A DNA stretch of 64,000 bases. Origin: Pseudomonadota bacterium. GTDB taxonomy: Bacteria; Campylobacterota; Campylobacteria; Campylobacterales; Sulfurospirillaceae. The notes under the pieces are model-generated. The model had not been told where the DNA came from, did not search any database, and was given only the letters and a program-made list of their open reading frames with translations. A program made the translations under genes and the position numbers. Where the stretch lies: NCBI GenBank assembly GCA_017860615.1, contig JAGDMU010000009.1, forward strand, positions 1-64,000, written 5' to 3'. Shown here piece by piece: positions 25,930 to 34,920 of the stretch; position 1 is the stretch's first letter; every line of letters begins with the position of its first letter.

Positions 25930-26007
25930 CGTAACTCCTTATAAAAATAATAATAATAGAAGAATTATATAGATTAAAAGTGAATCTATTGTGAAATAAA
26001 AAAGTAA

Positions 26008-26343
26008 TTATTTTAATTTATCAAAAACTTTGTATTGTTCCCAATAGGTATCGAGTGCTTCTTGAAGTTGTTCATCACTGAGTGTTGTTTTTTTCTTAAC
26101 ACCGAAGCGATTAATAAGACCGTCCACTAAGATAGAATTTTCGGCTTTAGGGTTTTTTAGATATTTGCTCATGGCATTTTTGACTTCCATTTCACTGCTG
26201 TATTTAAGTAAATAGCGGTAAAAGAATTTGTCAATTTTAACTGCCATATCTTCATGGCAAGGAATGCAGTTTTTCTGATATACGCCTGTTCTCGCAAAGA
26301 CAGATATGGCTAGAAATATGAAAAAGAAGGTTATTCTTACCAT
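26008..26343 (-). CDS. Small exported cytochrome c-like protein
   Basis: 111 residues with a signal peptide ending near VFA and one haem-binding motif CIPCH. The remainder is lysine-rich (KIDKFFYRYLLKYSSEMEVKNAM) with a C-terminal helix resembling a class I cytochrome. Its ATG overlaps the stop of the sensor kinase gene by 7 bp, so it is translated in the same operon as a two-component system, which suggests a redox-linked role for the pair (inference). Confidence 0.7.
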   Translation of the reverse strand: MVRITFFFIFLAISVFARTGVYQKNCIPCHEDMAVKIDKFFYRYLLKYSSEMEVKNAMSKYLKNPKAENSILVDGLINRFGVKKKTTLSDEQLQEALDTYWEQYKVFDKLK

Positions 26344-27524
26344 GAAATCCTCACTGTTGTTCCTTCTCCTAAGATAGAATCGATCTTTACTTGTAAATCA
26401 TATTCTTTAGCAATGCTAGCCACGATATTTAGTCCTATACCAAAACCTCCAACACTGCGGTCAAAACGTGAATAACGTTCAAAGACTTGGTTGATTTTAC
26501 TTTTTTCAATGCCTCTGCCGCTATCTTTTATTTCGATGCTATGCTTAGTCAGGCTTATATGAATTGTGCCACCTATTTTATTGTATTTAATGGCATTTGA
26601 GAGAATATTATCGATCAATTTTGCCATCTTCTTATGATCAATTGTGAGGAAAATACCTTCTTCAAGGTTTACGGAGAGCTCAATTTTTTTAGACTCAAAG
26701 AGAAGTGAAAAGTACTCTATTCGCTCTTCAATAAGTGTTTTAAGATCAACCTGAACATCTTGAGAAAGAATTTGATGTGAAAGGATTAAATAGGTTAAAT
26801 CATCATAGAGATTTGAAATCGTTTTAGAAGCAATAGTGATACGCCTAATTTTCTTAAGTAAGTTTTCATCGAGTGTTTGTGTATCGATCATCTCAATATT
26901 AGAAAGAATGGCATTCACAGGCGTATTGAGTTCATGCGTTGTGTCTTTAATAAAACGATCTAAAAGTACTATGGTGTCTCGCATAGGACGTAGCAAAAGA
27001 TTGAGTAAGAAATAACCGATGATCACTAAAACCATAAAAATTAGCGCGCCATATCCTAGAAGCTTACGAAAAACTTTTTTATCCCATACGCGTGGTTCAG
27101 GTACTTCCAAAACGATGTAACGGGCTCCTAAGTAGTAGGATTCTAGCTCTTTGATAAAATATATATGGTTATTTTTGAGGTAAATATCTTCGTAAAGATT
27201 GACCTTTTTTGTATTGAGTGTTGAGAAAATTTGCTTGAGAGAGCTATCATAAATGGCGGAGTTAAAGCGCTCATCTCTAGGGTAGGTTTGCTCTTTTTCA
27301 AAGTTGATGTGTAAGGCTTTTAAGCGCGTAATCTGTTCATTGGTAAGATTTGAGAGAGTTTCTCTTTGGTTTTGAAGCATTAAATCACGCTCAAGTCCAT
27401 AGTACAAAAATGCCACGAAGGCTAAGATAAGGAGCGTTAAAAAGGCGTAAAGAAGTAAGAACGATCTTAACGTCTTCTTCTCACGCGAGCGTAAATTTAT
27501 ATCCCAGTTTTTTAATGCTAACAA
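26337..27524 (-). CDS. Sensor histidine kinase
   Basis: About 395 residues. Two TM helices (one near the N-terminus, one before LLRPMRDTIVLLDRF) enclose a periplasmic sensor region of about 110 residues. The phospho-acceptor box is DTTHELNTPVNAILSNIE, and the ATPase domain has DNILSNAIKYNK, DSGRGIEKS and GGFGIGLNIV. The reading frame is open to 27584, but there is no in-frame ATG; a TTG at 27524 is one plausible start, so the 5' end is uncertain. It overlaps the response regulator gene upstream. Confidence 0.85.
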   Translation of the reverse strand: MLALKNWDINLRSREKKTLRSFLLLYAFLTLLILAFVAFLYYGLERDLMLQNQRETLSNLTNEQITRLKALHINFEKEQTYPRDERFNSAIYDSSLKQIFSTLNTKKVNLYEDIYLKNNHIYFIKELESYYLGARYIVLEVPEPRVWDKKVFRKLLGYGALIFMVLVIIGYFLLNLLLRPMRDTIVLLDRFIKDTTHELNTPVNAILSNIEMIDTQTLDENLLKKIRRITIASKTISNLYDDLTYLILSHQILSQDVQVDLKTLIEERIEYFSLLFESKKIELSVNLEEGIFLTIDHKKMAKLIDNILSNAIKYNKIGGTIHISLTKHSIEIKDSGRGIEKSKINQVFERYSRFDRSVGGFGIGLNIVASIAKEYDLQVKIDSILGEGTTVRISW

Positions 27525-28155
27525 TGCGGTCTTTCCCCATAATTTTGCGAAGATTTTTAATGTAAGTGCGAAGAGTATCGTCACTGCCTTGTTCGTCGTA
27601 TTCCCATAAGTGTGCCATAATCATTTCATGGCTGATAATCTCATTTTTCTTTTGTAAAAAGAGTTTAAGTAGTTTTGCCTCTTTATTTTGAAGTTGTACG
27701 GCTTGATTGTGAACTAACAGTTGGTTATTCAGTGAGTCATACTCTATACCATCAGCAATCCGTATTTTAGGGCTAGGAGAATGAAAAAACTCACGTTTTA
27801 GAATGGTTTCAATGCGAAAGAGTAGCTCTTTAAGGGCAAAAGGTTTGCGCAAATAGTCATCACAGCCGCTTTCATAACCGTGTTCTAAATCTTCGATGGC
27901 ATTGAGTGATGTGAGAAAAATAGCGGGTGTTGTGTTGCCTTCTTTGCGTACATTGGAGAGAAGTTCAAAGCCATTAAGGGAAGGAACATTGACATCGAGT
28001 AAAAAAAGATCAAACTGATGTTCATACATGAGTGTTTCTGCTTCTTCTCCATCGTATACAGGTGTTACTTCATAGCCTTTAGATTCTAAGAACTCACACA
28101 CGGTTTCACTAAGATTGATATCATCTTCTAAAAGAAGCAGTTTAGTTTTGGGCAT
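27481..28155 (-). CDS. OmpR-family response regulator
   Basis: 224 residues. The receiver has LLLEDD, the phospho-acceptor Asp in FDLFLLDVNVP, the Thr in IFLTS and the Lys in DDYLRKPF. A winged-helix DNA-binding domain follows, ending LRKIMGKDRIVSIKKLGYKFTL. The ATG at 28155 is chosen because an AGAAGAG site precedes it and it overlaps the upstream gene by 14 bp; an in-frame extension to 28203 looks spurious. Its targets are not evident. It pairs with the kinase downstream. Confidence 0.9.
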   Translation of the reverse strand: MPKTKLLLLEDDINLSETVCEFLESKGYEVTPVYDGEEAETLMYEHQFDLFLLDVNVPSLNGFELLSNVRKEGNTTPAIFLTSLNAIEDLEHGYESGCDDYLRKPFALKELLFRIETILKREFFHSPSPKIRIADGIEYDSLNNQLLVHNQAVQLQNKEAKLLKLFLQKKNEIISHEMIMAHLWEYDEQGSDDTLRTYIKNLRKIMGKDRIVSIKKLGYKFTLA

Positions 28156-28369
28156 GGTCTCTTCTTTTTTTATCTTCTTCATAGAGTATTTTTTGTGCTT
28201 CACTCATTTGCTCAACACGCTTTTCCAACTCTTCATAAAAGCGTATTTCTTTGGTTTGATCGACATAGCCCATAAGCGCTATGAGCTCTTCAGTACTCAT
28301 CTCACTAAAGTCAGTTTTTGCCCAAAGTATTGAGCAAATGATCAAACAGACGCAGAAGATTTTTTTCAT
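28142..28369 (-). CDS. Small secreted protein (DUF1104-like)
   Basis: 75 residues with a signal peptide (MKKIFCVCLIICSILWA) and a charged helical mature part (FSEMSTEELIALMGYVDQ ... RFYEELEKRVEQMSE). The STEELI...RVEQM pattern recalls DUF1104, small periplasmic proteins of Helicobacter and Campylobacter. It leads the operon with the response regulator, the kinase and a cytochrome c-like protein, so it may be a signal partner of the sensor; this is inference. Confidence 0.6.
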   Translation of the reverse strand: MKKIFCVCLIICSILWAKTDFSEMSTEELIALMGYVDQTKEIRFYEELEKRVEQMSEAQKILYEEDKKRRDHAQN

Positions 28370-28372
28370 ATT

Positions 28373-28969
28373 TTATTTTCGAACCTCATTGATCCAAAGA
28401 GAAAGGCTCTTGATAACGTCTGCTGTTGCTGCATTAAAAGCTTCTACAACGCCTTCTGCACCGTTGGTATTGGTTACCTCTTTTTTAGAAGAAAGCTTCA
28501 CGCTACCCAGTACTTCACCACTTTTGATTTCAACAACTCGAAAGCGAAGGCTTACATGAACATAGGAGCTATCATCTTCACGGAAAACTTCTTCAAAATT
28601 TTGAAGTACGGGTTCTAGCACAAGGTTATTAGATGCCATAGACGTACCTGAAATGACAGAGCCAAAATGGTGTTGGTCCATCAACGCTTCTGTGATGAGG
28701 TGTTGCAGTTTTAAAGAGGGTGTCTCACTCCATGTACCATATTTATAAGGCTGCATAGCACCATCTTTTTTATACAAAATGGAACGCGTATTGAGTCCGC
28801 TCGGCGCATCAATATAGGCAACTTTGAGGACATCTTTCGAGTTATTACTAAAACGTTCTAACTTAAGCATCGGTTCTAACGTGTAACTGTAGGGTTTCAA
28901 AGGAGTCTCTTTTACGCTACAACCACTTAGGAGTATCAATGTGAAAATTGCAAGGATCATCTGTTTCAT
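28373..28969 (-). CDS. ABC-type lipid transport auxiliary lipoprotein
   Basis: 198 residues with a lipobox FTLILLSGC near residue 20; the ATG at 28969 is preceded by AAAGGA. The mature part (VKETPLKPYSYTLEPM, then VLKVAYIDAPSGLNTRSILYKKDG) resembles the PqiC/ABC_trans_aux lipoproteins that accompany MCE transport systems. It follows mlaD by 13 bp and is probably the outer-membrane or periplasmic part of this lipid transporter. Confidence 0.8.
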   Translation of the reverse strand: MKQMILAIFTLILLSGCSVKETPLKPYSYTLEPMLKLERFSNNSKDVLKVAYIDAPSGLNTRSILYKKDGAMQPYKYGTWSETPSLKLQHLITEALMDQHHFGSVISGTSMASNNLVLEPVLQNFEEVFREDDSSYVHVSLRFRVVEIKSGEVLGSVKLSSKKEVTNTNGAEGVVEAFNAATADVIKSLSLWINEVRK

Positions 28970-28982
28970 TCTTTTTCCTTTA

Positions 28983-29933
28983 TCATTCATTTGGAGCAGG
29001 TTGGATAGTCTCTTCTTTAAAGAGAAGATCACTTGGGCTATCTTTGAGATTACTGACTAAATCTTTAGTTTCATTAACGAGTACATTTAATTCTTGAAGT
29101 GTTCTTTGCAGTGGCATGAGATTTTCTTTAACCAAAACATCTACATCAAAGGAACCTTTCTCAAGCTTTTGATTAAGCCCTCCCATAACATTTGTGACAC
29201 TTTTGGAAGCTTCTCTCACTTTATTCATGGTGTCAACCCCTGTGTTATCAATAGCAGAACTAAAAGAGTACGACATCTCTTTGACGCCACGAGCAGCGGC
29301 GGTTGCTTCGTGTAAGAGTTGGTTGATTTCTCTATTGTGGGCTTCAATATTTGCCATTGTTTTACTGGTAGATTCGGCTATTTTTGCACTGTTTTCAATA
29401 ATAATTTCAAGATTTTTAACATTCTTTTCGCTCATAATAGCCTCGGCTCGCTCGAAAATCATCTCAGCTTTCTGACTCAATGAGGTAATGGTTTTATCGA
29501 GCCTTGAAAACGTAGATGGGCGAGAGTAAATAATGCCATACTCTTCTATCTTTCCACTTGTTTTAAGATCTTTGGCTTCGTTGGTTCCACCTTGTAGTTG
29601 AATGTAACTAAGTCCTGTAATACCTTGTGCTTCTATTGTTGCATAGGTGTCTTCTTTAATAGGGGCATCATCTTGAACACGAATCAATACTAAAACTTCT
29701 TCCGCATTTTTTGGGTTAATGGTAATCGTGCGTACTTCACCGATTTGCACACCCCTAAGCTTGACAGGAGCTTTTTCATTGAGCCCTGACACAGACTCTT
29801 TGGTGGCAACTTTGTAAAATTTAAACGTTCCTTCATCGGAGTAATGCCCTAACCAAAGAATCGAGAAAACGCCTCCGATGAGCAACACAAAAATAAATGC
29901 GCCTACTAAAATATAACTCAGTCTATTTTCCAT
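28983..29933 (-). CDS. mlaD: MlaD-family MCE substrate-binding protein
   Basis: 316 residues: one N-terminal TM anchor (YILVGAFIFVLLIGGVFSIL), an MCE domain (KVATKESVSGLNEKAPVKLRGVQIGEV ... TYATIEAQGITGLSYIQLQGG), then a long alpha-helical coiled region to the C-terminus. MCE proteins form hexameric rings that shuttle phospholipids across the periplasm. At 316 residues it is longer than E. coli MlaD (183), the difference being the helical tail. It is the third gene of the mlaE-mlaF-mlaD-lipoprotein operon. Confidence 0.9.
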   Translation of the reverse strand: MENRLSYILVGAFIFVLLIGGVFSILWLGHYSDEGTFKFYKVATKESVSGLNEKAPVKLRGVQIGEVRTITINPKNAEEVLVLIRVQDDAPIKEDTYATIEAQGITGLSYIQLQGGTNEAKDLKTSGKIEEYGIIYSRPSTFSRLDKTITSLSQKAEMIFERAEAIMSEKNVKNLEIIIENSAKIAESTSKTMANIEAHNREINQLLHEATAAARGVKEMSYSFSSAIDNTGVDTMNKVREASKSVTNVMGGLNQKLEKGSFDVDVLVKENLMPLQRTLQELNVLVNETKDLVSNLKDSPSDLLFKEETIQPAPNE

Positions 29934-29940
29934 TTTTGCC

Positions 29941-30675
29941 TCAACTTAAAAATTTTTTCAATTCGTCATCCGTTGTTTGTCTTAGAAGTTCTATATTACC
30001 TTCAAATTGTACTTTTTTATGGCCCAAAATTATAAAACGATCGAGTACATTTTCAATAGTGTCTTTATCGTGTGTGACCATAATCACCGTAATGCCTAAC
30101 GTGTCACGTAGAGTTATGATCAGTTCATCAAAAGCTCTGGCGCTTTGTGGATCAAGTCCAGAGGTTGGCTCATCCAAAAAAAGTAACTTTGGATCAAGAG
30201 CAAGAGCTCTGGCAAGTCCCGCTCTTTTTTTCATACCGCCACTAAGCTCCGAGGGGTACATATGTGCAACTTTGGGTGGAAGTCCTACCATTGAGAGTTT
30301 CATTAAAGCAGACTGTTCAATGAGCCAATCTGGTAGATTTGTATACTCTTTCATTGCAATGGCTACATTTTCTAAAATCGTTAATGAGGTAAAAAGCGCA
30401 CCAAATTGAAACAGTACTCCCCACTTTTGTCTGAGTTTTTGAGCCATTTTAGTCGAAGTGGTCATGACATTGGTTCCTAGAACCAGCATCTGTCCAGCAC
30501 TGGTTTTTTGAAGCATAATCATCTCTCGAAGGAGAGTGGTTTTACCACTGCCACTGCCACCCAAAAGTCCAAAAATTTCCCCTTTGTGAATCTTGAAACT
30601 CACGCCATCGTGAATAACATGTTTACCAAAGCGTGTTACAACCTCTCTAGCTTCTATCATAACGTGGTTTTTCAT
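29941..30675 (-). CDS. mlaF: MlaF-type ABC transporter ATPase
   Basis: 244 residues with Walker A GGSGSGKTT, signature LSGGMKKRAGLARAL, Walker B LLFLDEPTSGLDP and switch His in VMVTHD. The LSGGMKKR variant is typical of MCE-linked ATPases. The ATG at 30675 overlaps the mlaE stop in an ATGA, so the subunits are translationally coupled; a longer in-frame reading is not needed. Confidence 0.92.
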   Translation of the reverse strand: MKNHVMIEAREVVTRFGKHVIHDGVSFKIHKGEIFGLLGGSGSGKTTLLREMIMLQKTSAGQMLVLGTNVMTTSTKMAQKLRQKWGVLFQFGALFTSLTILENVAIAMKEYTNLPDWLIEQSALMKLSMVGLPPKVAHMYPSELSGGMKKRAGLARALALDPKLLFLDEPTSGLDPQSARAFDELIITLRDTLGITVIMVTHDKDTIENVLDRFIILGHKKVQFEGNIELLRQTTDDELKKFLS

Positions 30676-31802
30676 AGCCCCATCTCCGTGAGAAGTACAG
30701 AGATAACAGCATCTATGGCAATCACCCAAAAAATAGCATTGACCACGCTAATGGTTGTATATTTACCCACACTCTCAGTACTACTGTCGATTTGAAAACC
30801 ACGAAAACAGCCAATGGTCGCAATGATACACCCAAAAATAGGTGCTTTGATAAGTCCAATAATCAGGTGCTTTAAGGCCACTGTTTGCTTGATACGGTCG
30901 ATAAATTCAACAAAACTGACATCAAGTTTCGTTGCTGCAATAACCATACCACCAAAAACAGAGACGACATCAGCAAAAAAGACTAAAAGAGGTAGCGAAA
31001 GAATGAGTGCAAACAAACGAGGTAAAACGAGAAAATTCCAGGGTGAAAATCCCATAGCACTCATGGCATCGACTTCATCGGTAATTTTCATAACACCAAT
31101 TTGTGCTGTATAGGCTGAAGAGCTTCGTCCTGCTACAACGATTGCTGTGAGCAAAGGTGCTAGCTCACGTACAGCGGAAATCGTAACCATCTCAACAATG
31201 AAGATGTTAGCGCCAAATTTTTCGAGTTGTGTTGCCCCTTGATAGGCAATAACAATACCAATTAAAAAAGAGGTTAACAAAATGATAGGAATAGCGCCAG
31301 CCCCACTTTGTTCGATATGATAGAGTGTTGCTTTCAGACGGATGGTCAAGGGCTTTAAAAAAGCAGCTATCACATAATGCGTAAGTTCACCAGTGAAAGC
31401 AAAAAAAGAGGAAAGGGTTTTATAGCCCTCAAATATATCTTTTCCAATATTTTCAAGATACGAAAGAAGAAACATCTCTTTTTTTTCAACGATTTTTTCT
31501 TGAGGATAGTGCTGTTCGCAAATATTCAGAAGTTTTTCCAAAGATTCATTCGCGCCCACTCGGGTGATGGAACATTGTTGTGCTTCAAGTTTTTTAACAT
31601 GGTGCAAAATCAGCATAATTCCATGCGTGTCAAACTCTGTAATCCCAGAGAGATCAAACGTATAATTCATCTTAGGTTTGCATGTCAGTGCATTCAATGC
31701 CAGTTCGAGTTTTTGAATCGACTCTTTTACCCATGCACCCTGCAATGTAATACTGAAACCTTCTTTTGTTTGAGTTACATGCAGTGAGGGGATTTTTTTC
31801 AT
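30672..31802 (-). CDS. mlaE: MlaE-type permease with N-terminal STAS-like domain
   Basis: 376 residues. Residues 1-90 look like a STAS domain (FSITLQGAWVKESIQKLE, YTFDLSGITEFDTHGIMLI); the role MlaB plays as a separate protein in E. coli is here fused. Residues about 115-376 form the MlaE permease, with GAGAIPIILLTSFLIGIVIAY, VRELAPLLTAIVVAGRSSSAY and ITDEVDAMSAMGFSP. It opens the operon and is preceded by leader element B. Confidence 0.92.
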   Translation of the reverse strand: MKKIPSLHVTQTKEGFSITLQGAWVKESIQKLELALNALTCKPKMNYTFDLSGITEFDTHGIMLILHHVKKLEAQQCSITRVGANESLEKLLNICEQHYPQEKIVEKKEMFLLSYLENIGKDIFEGYKTLSSFFAFTGELTHYVIAAFLKPLTIRLKATLYHIEQSGAGAIPIILLTSFLIGIVIAYQGATQLEKFGANIFIVEMVTISAVRELAPLLTAIVVAGRSSSAYTAQIGVMKITDEVDAMSAMGFSPWNFLVLPRLFALILSLPLLVFFADVVSVFGGMVIAATKLDVSFVEFIDRIKQTVALKHLIIGLIKAPIFGCIIATIGCFRGFQIDSSTESVGKYTTISVVNAIFWVIAIDAVISVLLTEMGL

Positions 31803-31840
31803 TGAGCTTTACCCCGATTTTTATTAAATAGAGTTCTTTT

Positions 31841-31944
31841 AGAACTCTTGAAACGCTTTTAAAGCAAAGCTTCAAAAACTACGTTAACACTAGGTTTTCT
31901 TCGGCAGAAAGCCCGCGCACCTTTGATGCTTTTACTTCTTGCAA
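31841..31944 (-). ncRNA. Leader element B: second copy of the 104-nt structured element, upstream of mlaE
   Basis: 81% identical over 104 nt to element A at 18253-18356 and likewise in sense orientation to the gene that follows. It keeps all three hairpins: GCATC/GGTGC, CTTT/GAAG and TTTTTGAAGC/GCTTTAAAAG, the last retaining pairing through G-U. It is flanked by two further hairpins, one just upstream (31935-31962, 12 of 13 pairs) and AGAGTTCT/AGAACTCT just downstream toward mlaE. Shared leader control of envelope-lipid operons is inferred. Confidence 0.65.
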
Positions 31945-31965
31945 AATTAATTTTGTAAGAAGCCT

Positions 31966-31971
31966 ATTATA
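31966..31971 (-). promoter_or_regulatory. -10 box of the mla operon
   Basis: TATAAT on the minus strand about 165 bp upstream of the mlaE start; transcription from it would include the whole of element B in the leader. Confidence 0.5.
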
Positions 31972-32022
31972 ACATAATTAGATTACCCAAAACGGCATAG
32001 AGTGGCTTTTATCTGATCATGC

Positions 32023-32028
32023 TATAAT
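32023..32028 (+). promoter_or_regulatory. -10 box of msrA
   Basis: TATAAT 22 bp upstream of the msrA ATG, with an AAAGGAG ribosome-binding site between. Confidence 0.55.
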
Positions 32029-32049
32029 CTTTAAAAAAGGAGTCGATTC

Positions 32050-32649
32050 ATGAAAAAAACGCTCTTTTTAGCCCTGCTTTTGATAGGATTTAACGGTTAT
32101 ATGAATGCAAAGGAGTTGTCAATGAAACAAGAAGTTGCAACGTTTGGTGGAGGTTGCTTTTGGTGTTTGGAAGCTGTCTTTGAAGAGACGAGAGGTGTTT
32201 TGGACGTTGTAAATGGCTACGCGGGTGGAGAAATTCAAAATCCAACCTATGAGCAGGTTTGCAGTGGTACAACGGGACATGCTGAGGTGGTACAAATCAC
32301 GTTTGATCCAACGGTTATTTCGTATGAGGCGTTGCTAAAAATCTTTTGGCTGATTCACGACCCCACCACACTCAATCGCCAAGGAAATGATGTTGGAACA
32401 CAGTACCGCTCGGTCATTTTTTACCACGATGAACAGCAGAAAGAGCAAGCTGAAGTTTCAATTAAAGCGTTCAGCACAAAATTTTTAAAACCAATTGTGA
32501 CCGAAGTGAAGCCTTTGGAACTCTTTTTCAAAGCAGAAGCATACCATCAAAACTACTTCAAAAACAACCCAAATCATGGGTATTGTGTTTTTGTCGTTTC
32601 TCCCAAAGTACAGCATTTTAAACACGAATACAAGGATTTGGTAAAATAG
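32050..32649 (+). CDS. msrA: Exported peptide methionine sulfoxide reductase A
   Basis: 199 residues. The catalytic motif is GGGCFWCLEAVFE, followed by NGYAGG, VCSGTTGHAEVV and NDVGTQYRSVIFYH, typical of MsrA, which reduces methionine-S-sulfoxide. A signal peptide (MKKTLFLALLLIGFNGYMNA) indicates the periplasm, unlike the cytosolic E. coli enzyme; it could repair oxidised periplasmic or cytochrome proteins. The alternative start at codon 25 (MKQEVATF) would give a cytosolic form, but the strong promoter and ribosome-binding site favour the exported one. Confidence 0.92.
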   Translation: MKKTLFLALLLIGFNGYMNAKELSMKQEVATFGGGCFWCLEAVFEETRGVLDVVNGYAGGEIQNPTYEQVCSGTTGHAEVVQITFDPTVISYEALLKIFWLIHDPTTLNRQGNDVGTQYRSVIFYHDEQQKEQAEVSIKAFSTKFLKPIVTEVKPLELFFKAEAYHQNYFKNNPNHGYCVFVVSPKVQHFKHEYKDLVK

Positions 32650-32662
32650 CCAAATCCTTGTA
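32629..32662. terminator. Bidirectional hairpin over the msrA stop codon
   Basis: TACAAGGATTTGG / CCAAATCCTTGTA, a perfect 13-bp stem whose 8-base loop contains the msrA stop. It lies between msrA and the convergent chemoreceptor gene. Confidence 0.7.
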
Positions 32663-32672
32663 CCGTGAACTT

Positions 32673-34364
32673 TTAGGTCCTAAACTCAGAAAGTTTGAGA
32701 TTAAGTATTTCAGTCATTTTATTGAGGTGTTCAGCTGCCCCTGCTATCTCTTCCACACTTCTAGCATTTTCACTTGATATATCGTTAATCTGAGATACAT
32801 CATTGATCATGGCGCTAATATCATTACCTGTGCTGAGGTAATTCTCGACAGTTTTATCTGAAACAATCGTTGCGGTATGCATCACATTGAGCAAGGTATT
32901 AATTTTTGTCTCCACTTCGCTTGCCGTTGATGCTAAAGACTCTACTTTTTTAGAATTGACAGTCATCTTATCACTGCTATCCACAATGGCTTGAACAATA
33001 ACATTGATGGTTGCATTGATCTCTTGAAGACTTTTTTGAGTGCGTTCTGCAAGCTTTCGTACTTCATCGGCAACCACAGCAAAACCACGACCATGCTCAC
33101 CTGCACGCGCTGCTTCAATGGCAGCGTTAAGTGCCAGCAGGTTTGTTTGATCGGCAATATCCCCAATAACCACTAGAATTTCCTTCACTTGTTCAGCATC
33201 ATTACTTAACTGTTGAATTTTATGGGCAAGCTCAATTTCAGTGGTTGCACTTTCTTGTATGTCATGTGTTAAAGCTAGGATGGCATTATTTGCTTCATTT
33301 AAAAATCTATTAGCTTTTATCAGCTCATTTTTTGCTTCTTTTGCTTCATCTATACCTTGGTGCATCTCTTCTTTAAGAGAGGTTGCCTTAGTCGTTGTAT
33401 TTCCTACTATTTGCATAGATGTTTCAACAGCTCGTCCTACTTGTAGGGAGGTTGAAGAAAGTTCATGTGCAATGGAAGAATTTTCGTTAGAAAGATTTTT
33501 TGCTTCACTAATGAGAATACGCACTTTTTCGATAAAACGATTGATACTGCTACTAGCAATGGCTATTTCGTCGTTACCAACAACTTCAAGCTTTTGAGTA
33601 AGGTCGCCATCGCCACTGGAGAGATTGTCGGCTCGTTTTATGAGATTGTTAATAGGTGTTGAGACCATTTTTTTAATGAAAAACATTGTTATACCAATGC
33701 TAAGCACAATTAAAACAGCTGAAATAAGAAGAAAATACTGAATCTGCTCTTTCACATTTTTTTCAATTTTTTGGTGAATATTAGTGATGTTCTCTTGCAC
33801 GTTATCAACATAGATACCCGTACCTAAAGTCCAATGGAAAGGCTCAAAAGAGAGAGCATATGAAAATTTTGGAGAGGGTTCACTTCCTTGTTTCTTAGGG
33901 AAGCTATATTTTACAAGTCCTCCGCCTGATTGTGCTTTAGCTATCAATTCTTTAATGTAGAAAACACCATTGCTATCTTTAAGATGCAGAAGATTTTCAC
34001 CTTGAAGCTGTTTATTCACAGGCATCAAAATATTTATACCGTTTGTTTCGTAGACAAAAACATAACCACTTTTATCATTAAAAAACCGTAGAGCATCAAG
34101 CTCATCCAAAATATCTTTTTTAATTTGTTCGTCACTATGTCCTTTGATTTTTCCTGCTTTATAAATTGAATGTGTTGTTGTAAGGACTATTTCCATAACT
34201 GTTTTGAGTTCATTTTCATGAAATGAGTAAGCACTTTTCCCATATTCTTGTAAAAAAATCTCTGTATTTTTTTGTGTATTGATATAAGAGAGACCAATAA
34301 TAGAAACGCCTAGCATCATCAATGAAAGAATCAAAGCCATAAGAATTGTAGTTGAAATTTTCAT
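32673..34364 (-). CDS. Methyl-accepting chemotaxis protein, sCache type (copy 1)
   Basis: 563 residues. TM1 is at the N-terminus, then a single-Cache periplasmic domain (about 35-190; [43 protein letters not shown]), TM2 (about 215-235), a HAMP linker and a long signalling domain with the invariant hairpin [26 protein letters not shown]. It ends LKLSEFRT without a CheR-binding pentapeptide. The ATG at 34364 follows AAGGAG. The sensor domain differs from the two paralogues downstream while the signalling part is nearly the same. Confidence 0.95.
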   Translation of the reverse strand: MKISTTILMALILSLMMLGVSIIGLSYINTQKNTEIFLQEYGKSAYSFHENELKTVMEIVLTTTHSIYKAGKIKGHSDEQIKKDILDELDALRFFNDKSGYVFVYETNGINILMPVNKQLQGENLLHLKDSNGVFYIKELIAKAQSGGGLVKYSFPKKQGSEPSPKFSYALSFEPFHWTLGTGIYVDNVQENITNIHQKIEKNVKEQIQYFLLISAVLIVLSIGITMFFIKKMVSTPINNLIKRADNLSSGDGDLTQKLEVVGNDEIAIASSSINRFIEKVRILISEAKNLSNENSSIAHELSSTSLQVGRAVETSMQIVGNTTTKATSLKEEMHQGIDEAKEAKNELIKANRFLNEANNAILALTHDIQESATTEIELAHKIQQLSNDAEQVKEILVVIGDIADQTNLLALNAAIEAARAGEHGRGFAVVADEVRKLAERTQKSLQEINATINVIVQAIVDSSDKMTVNSKKVESLASTASEVETKINTLLNVMHTATIVSDKTVENYLSTGNDISAMINDVSQINDISSENARSVEEIAGAAEHLNKMTEILNLKLSEFRT

Positions 34365-34540
34365 TATTCTCCTTTTTATCATAAATCTTCAGTATCTAAG
34401 AGAGTAAAATCCAGAGTTTATTTTCGATTTCGCAAAAAAATATAGGATATAATTGAACATAAAATAAGTTCACATTTTTAGTGTTGAGTCATTTTTGTCA
34501 GAACAGTGATAATAATCCTTCTGGCATTGTGTTTTTTATA

Positions 34541-34633
34541 AATTATTCATGTTTATAGTATATAAAAGATGAATAATTCATCTTGGCAGTATATCAGAGA
34601 AATATTAAAAAAGCAACAAAAAAGTGAATAATT
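34541..34633. promoter_or_regulatory. Repeated AATTATTC/GAATAATT sites upstream of the small HTH gene
   Basis: AATTATTCAT (34541-34550) and ATGAATAATT (34569-34578) are inverted repeats, a perfect palindrome AAGATGAAT-A-ATTCATCTT lies at 34566-34584, and GAATAATT recurs at 34626-34633. This is the notable content of the 303-bp stretch between copy 1 of the chemoreceptor and the HTH gene. An autoregulatory operator is inferred. Confidence 0.4.
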
Positions 34634-34667
34634 AATTTAAATATACAAAAAAAAGGAAATATTCAGC

Positions 34668-34865
34668 ATGACACGCAAAGAACTTGCCGATAAATTGCAA
34701 GTTGACCCTACAACCTTAAGAAATTGGGAAAAAAATAAACCTGAGCTTATAAAGTTGATTAATGCGGGCTTGTTGCTTGATAAACAAATTGAAGAAGTAG
34801 AAAAAAATCTTGAGCAACTTAAACAGATCAAAGAAAAATCGCATGTTGAGAAATTGATTTTATAA
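34668..34865 (+). CDS. Small HTH protein
   Basis: 65 residues. The first half is a helix-turn-helix (MTRKELADKLQVDPTTLRNWEKNKPE) resembling MerR/phage-type N-termini, and the second half is a coiled-coil helix (LLDKQIEEVEKNLEQLKQIKEK) suited to dimerisation. It stands alone on the plus strand between two chemoreceptor genes. Palindromes upstream may be its own operator. Its target is unknown. Confidence 0.65.
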   Translation: MTRKELADKLQVDPTTLRNWEKNKPELIKLINAGLLLDKQIEEVEKNLEQLKQIKEKSHVEKLIL

Positions 34866-34920
34866 TCTTTACTTTTGATAAATGTTAACTAAAAAGTTAC
34901 AAGATATTTATATGCCAAAC

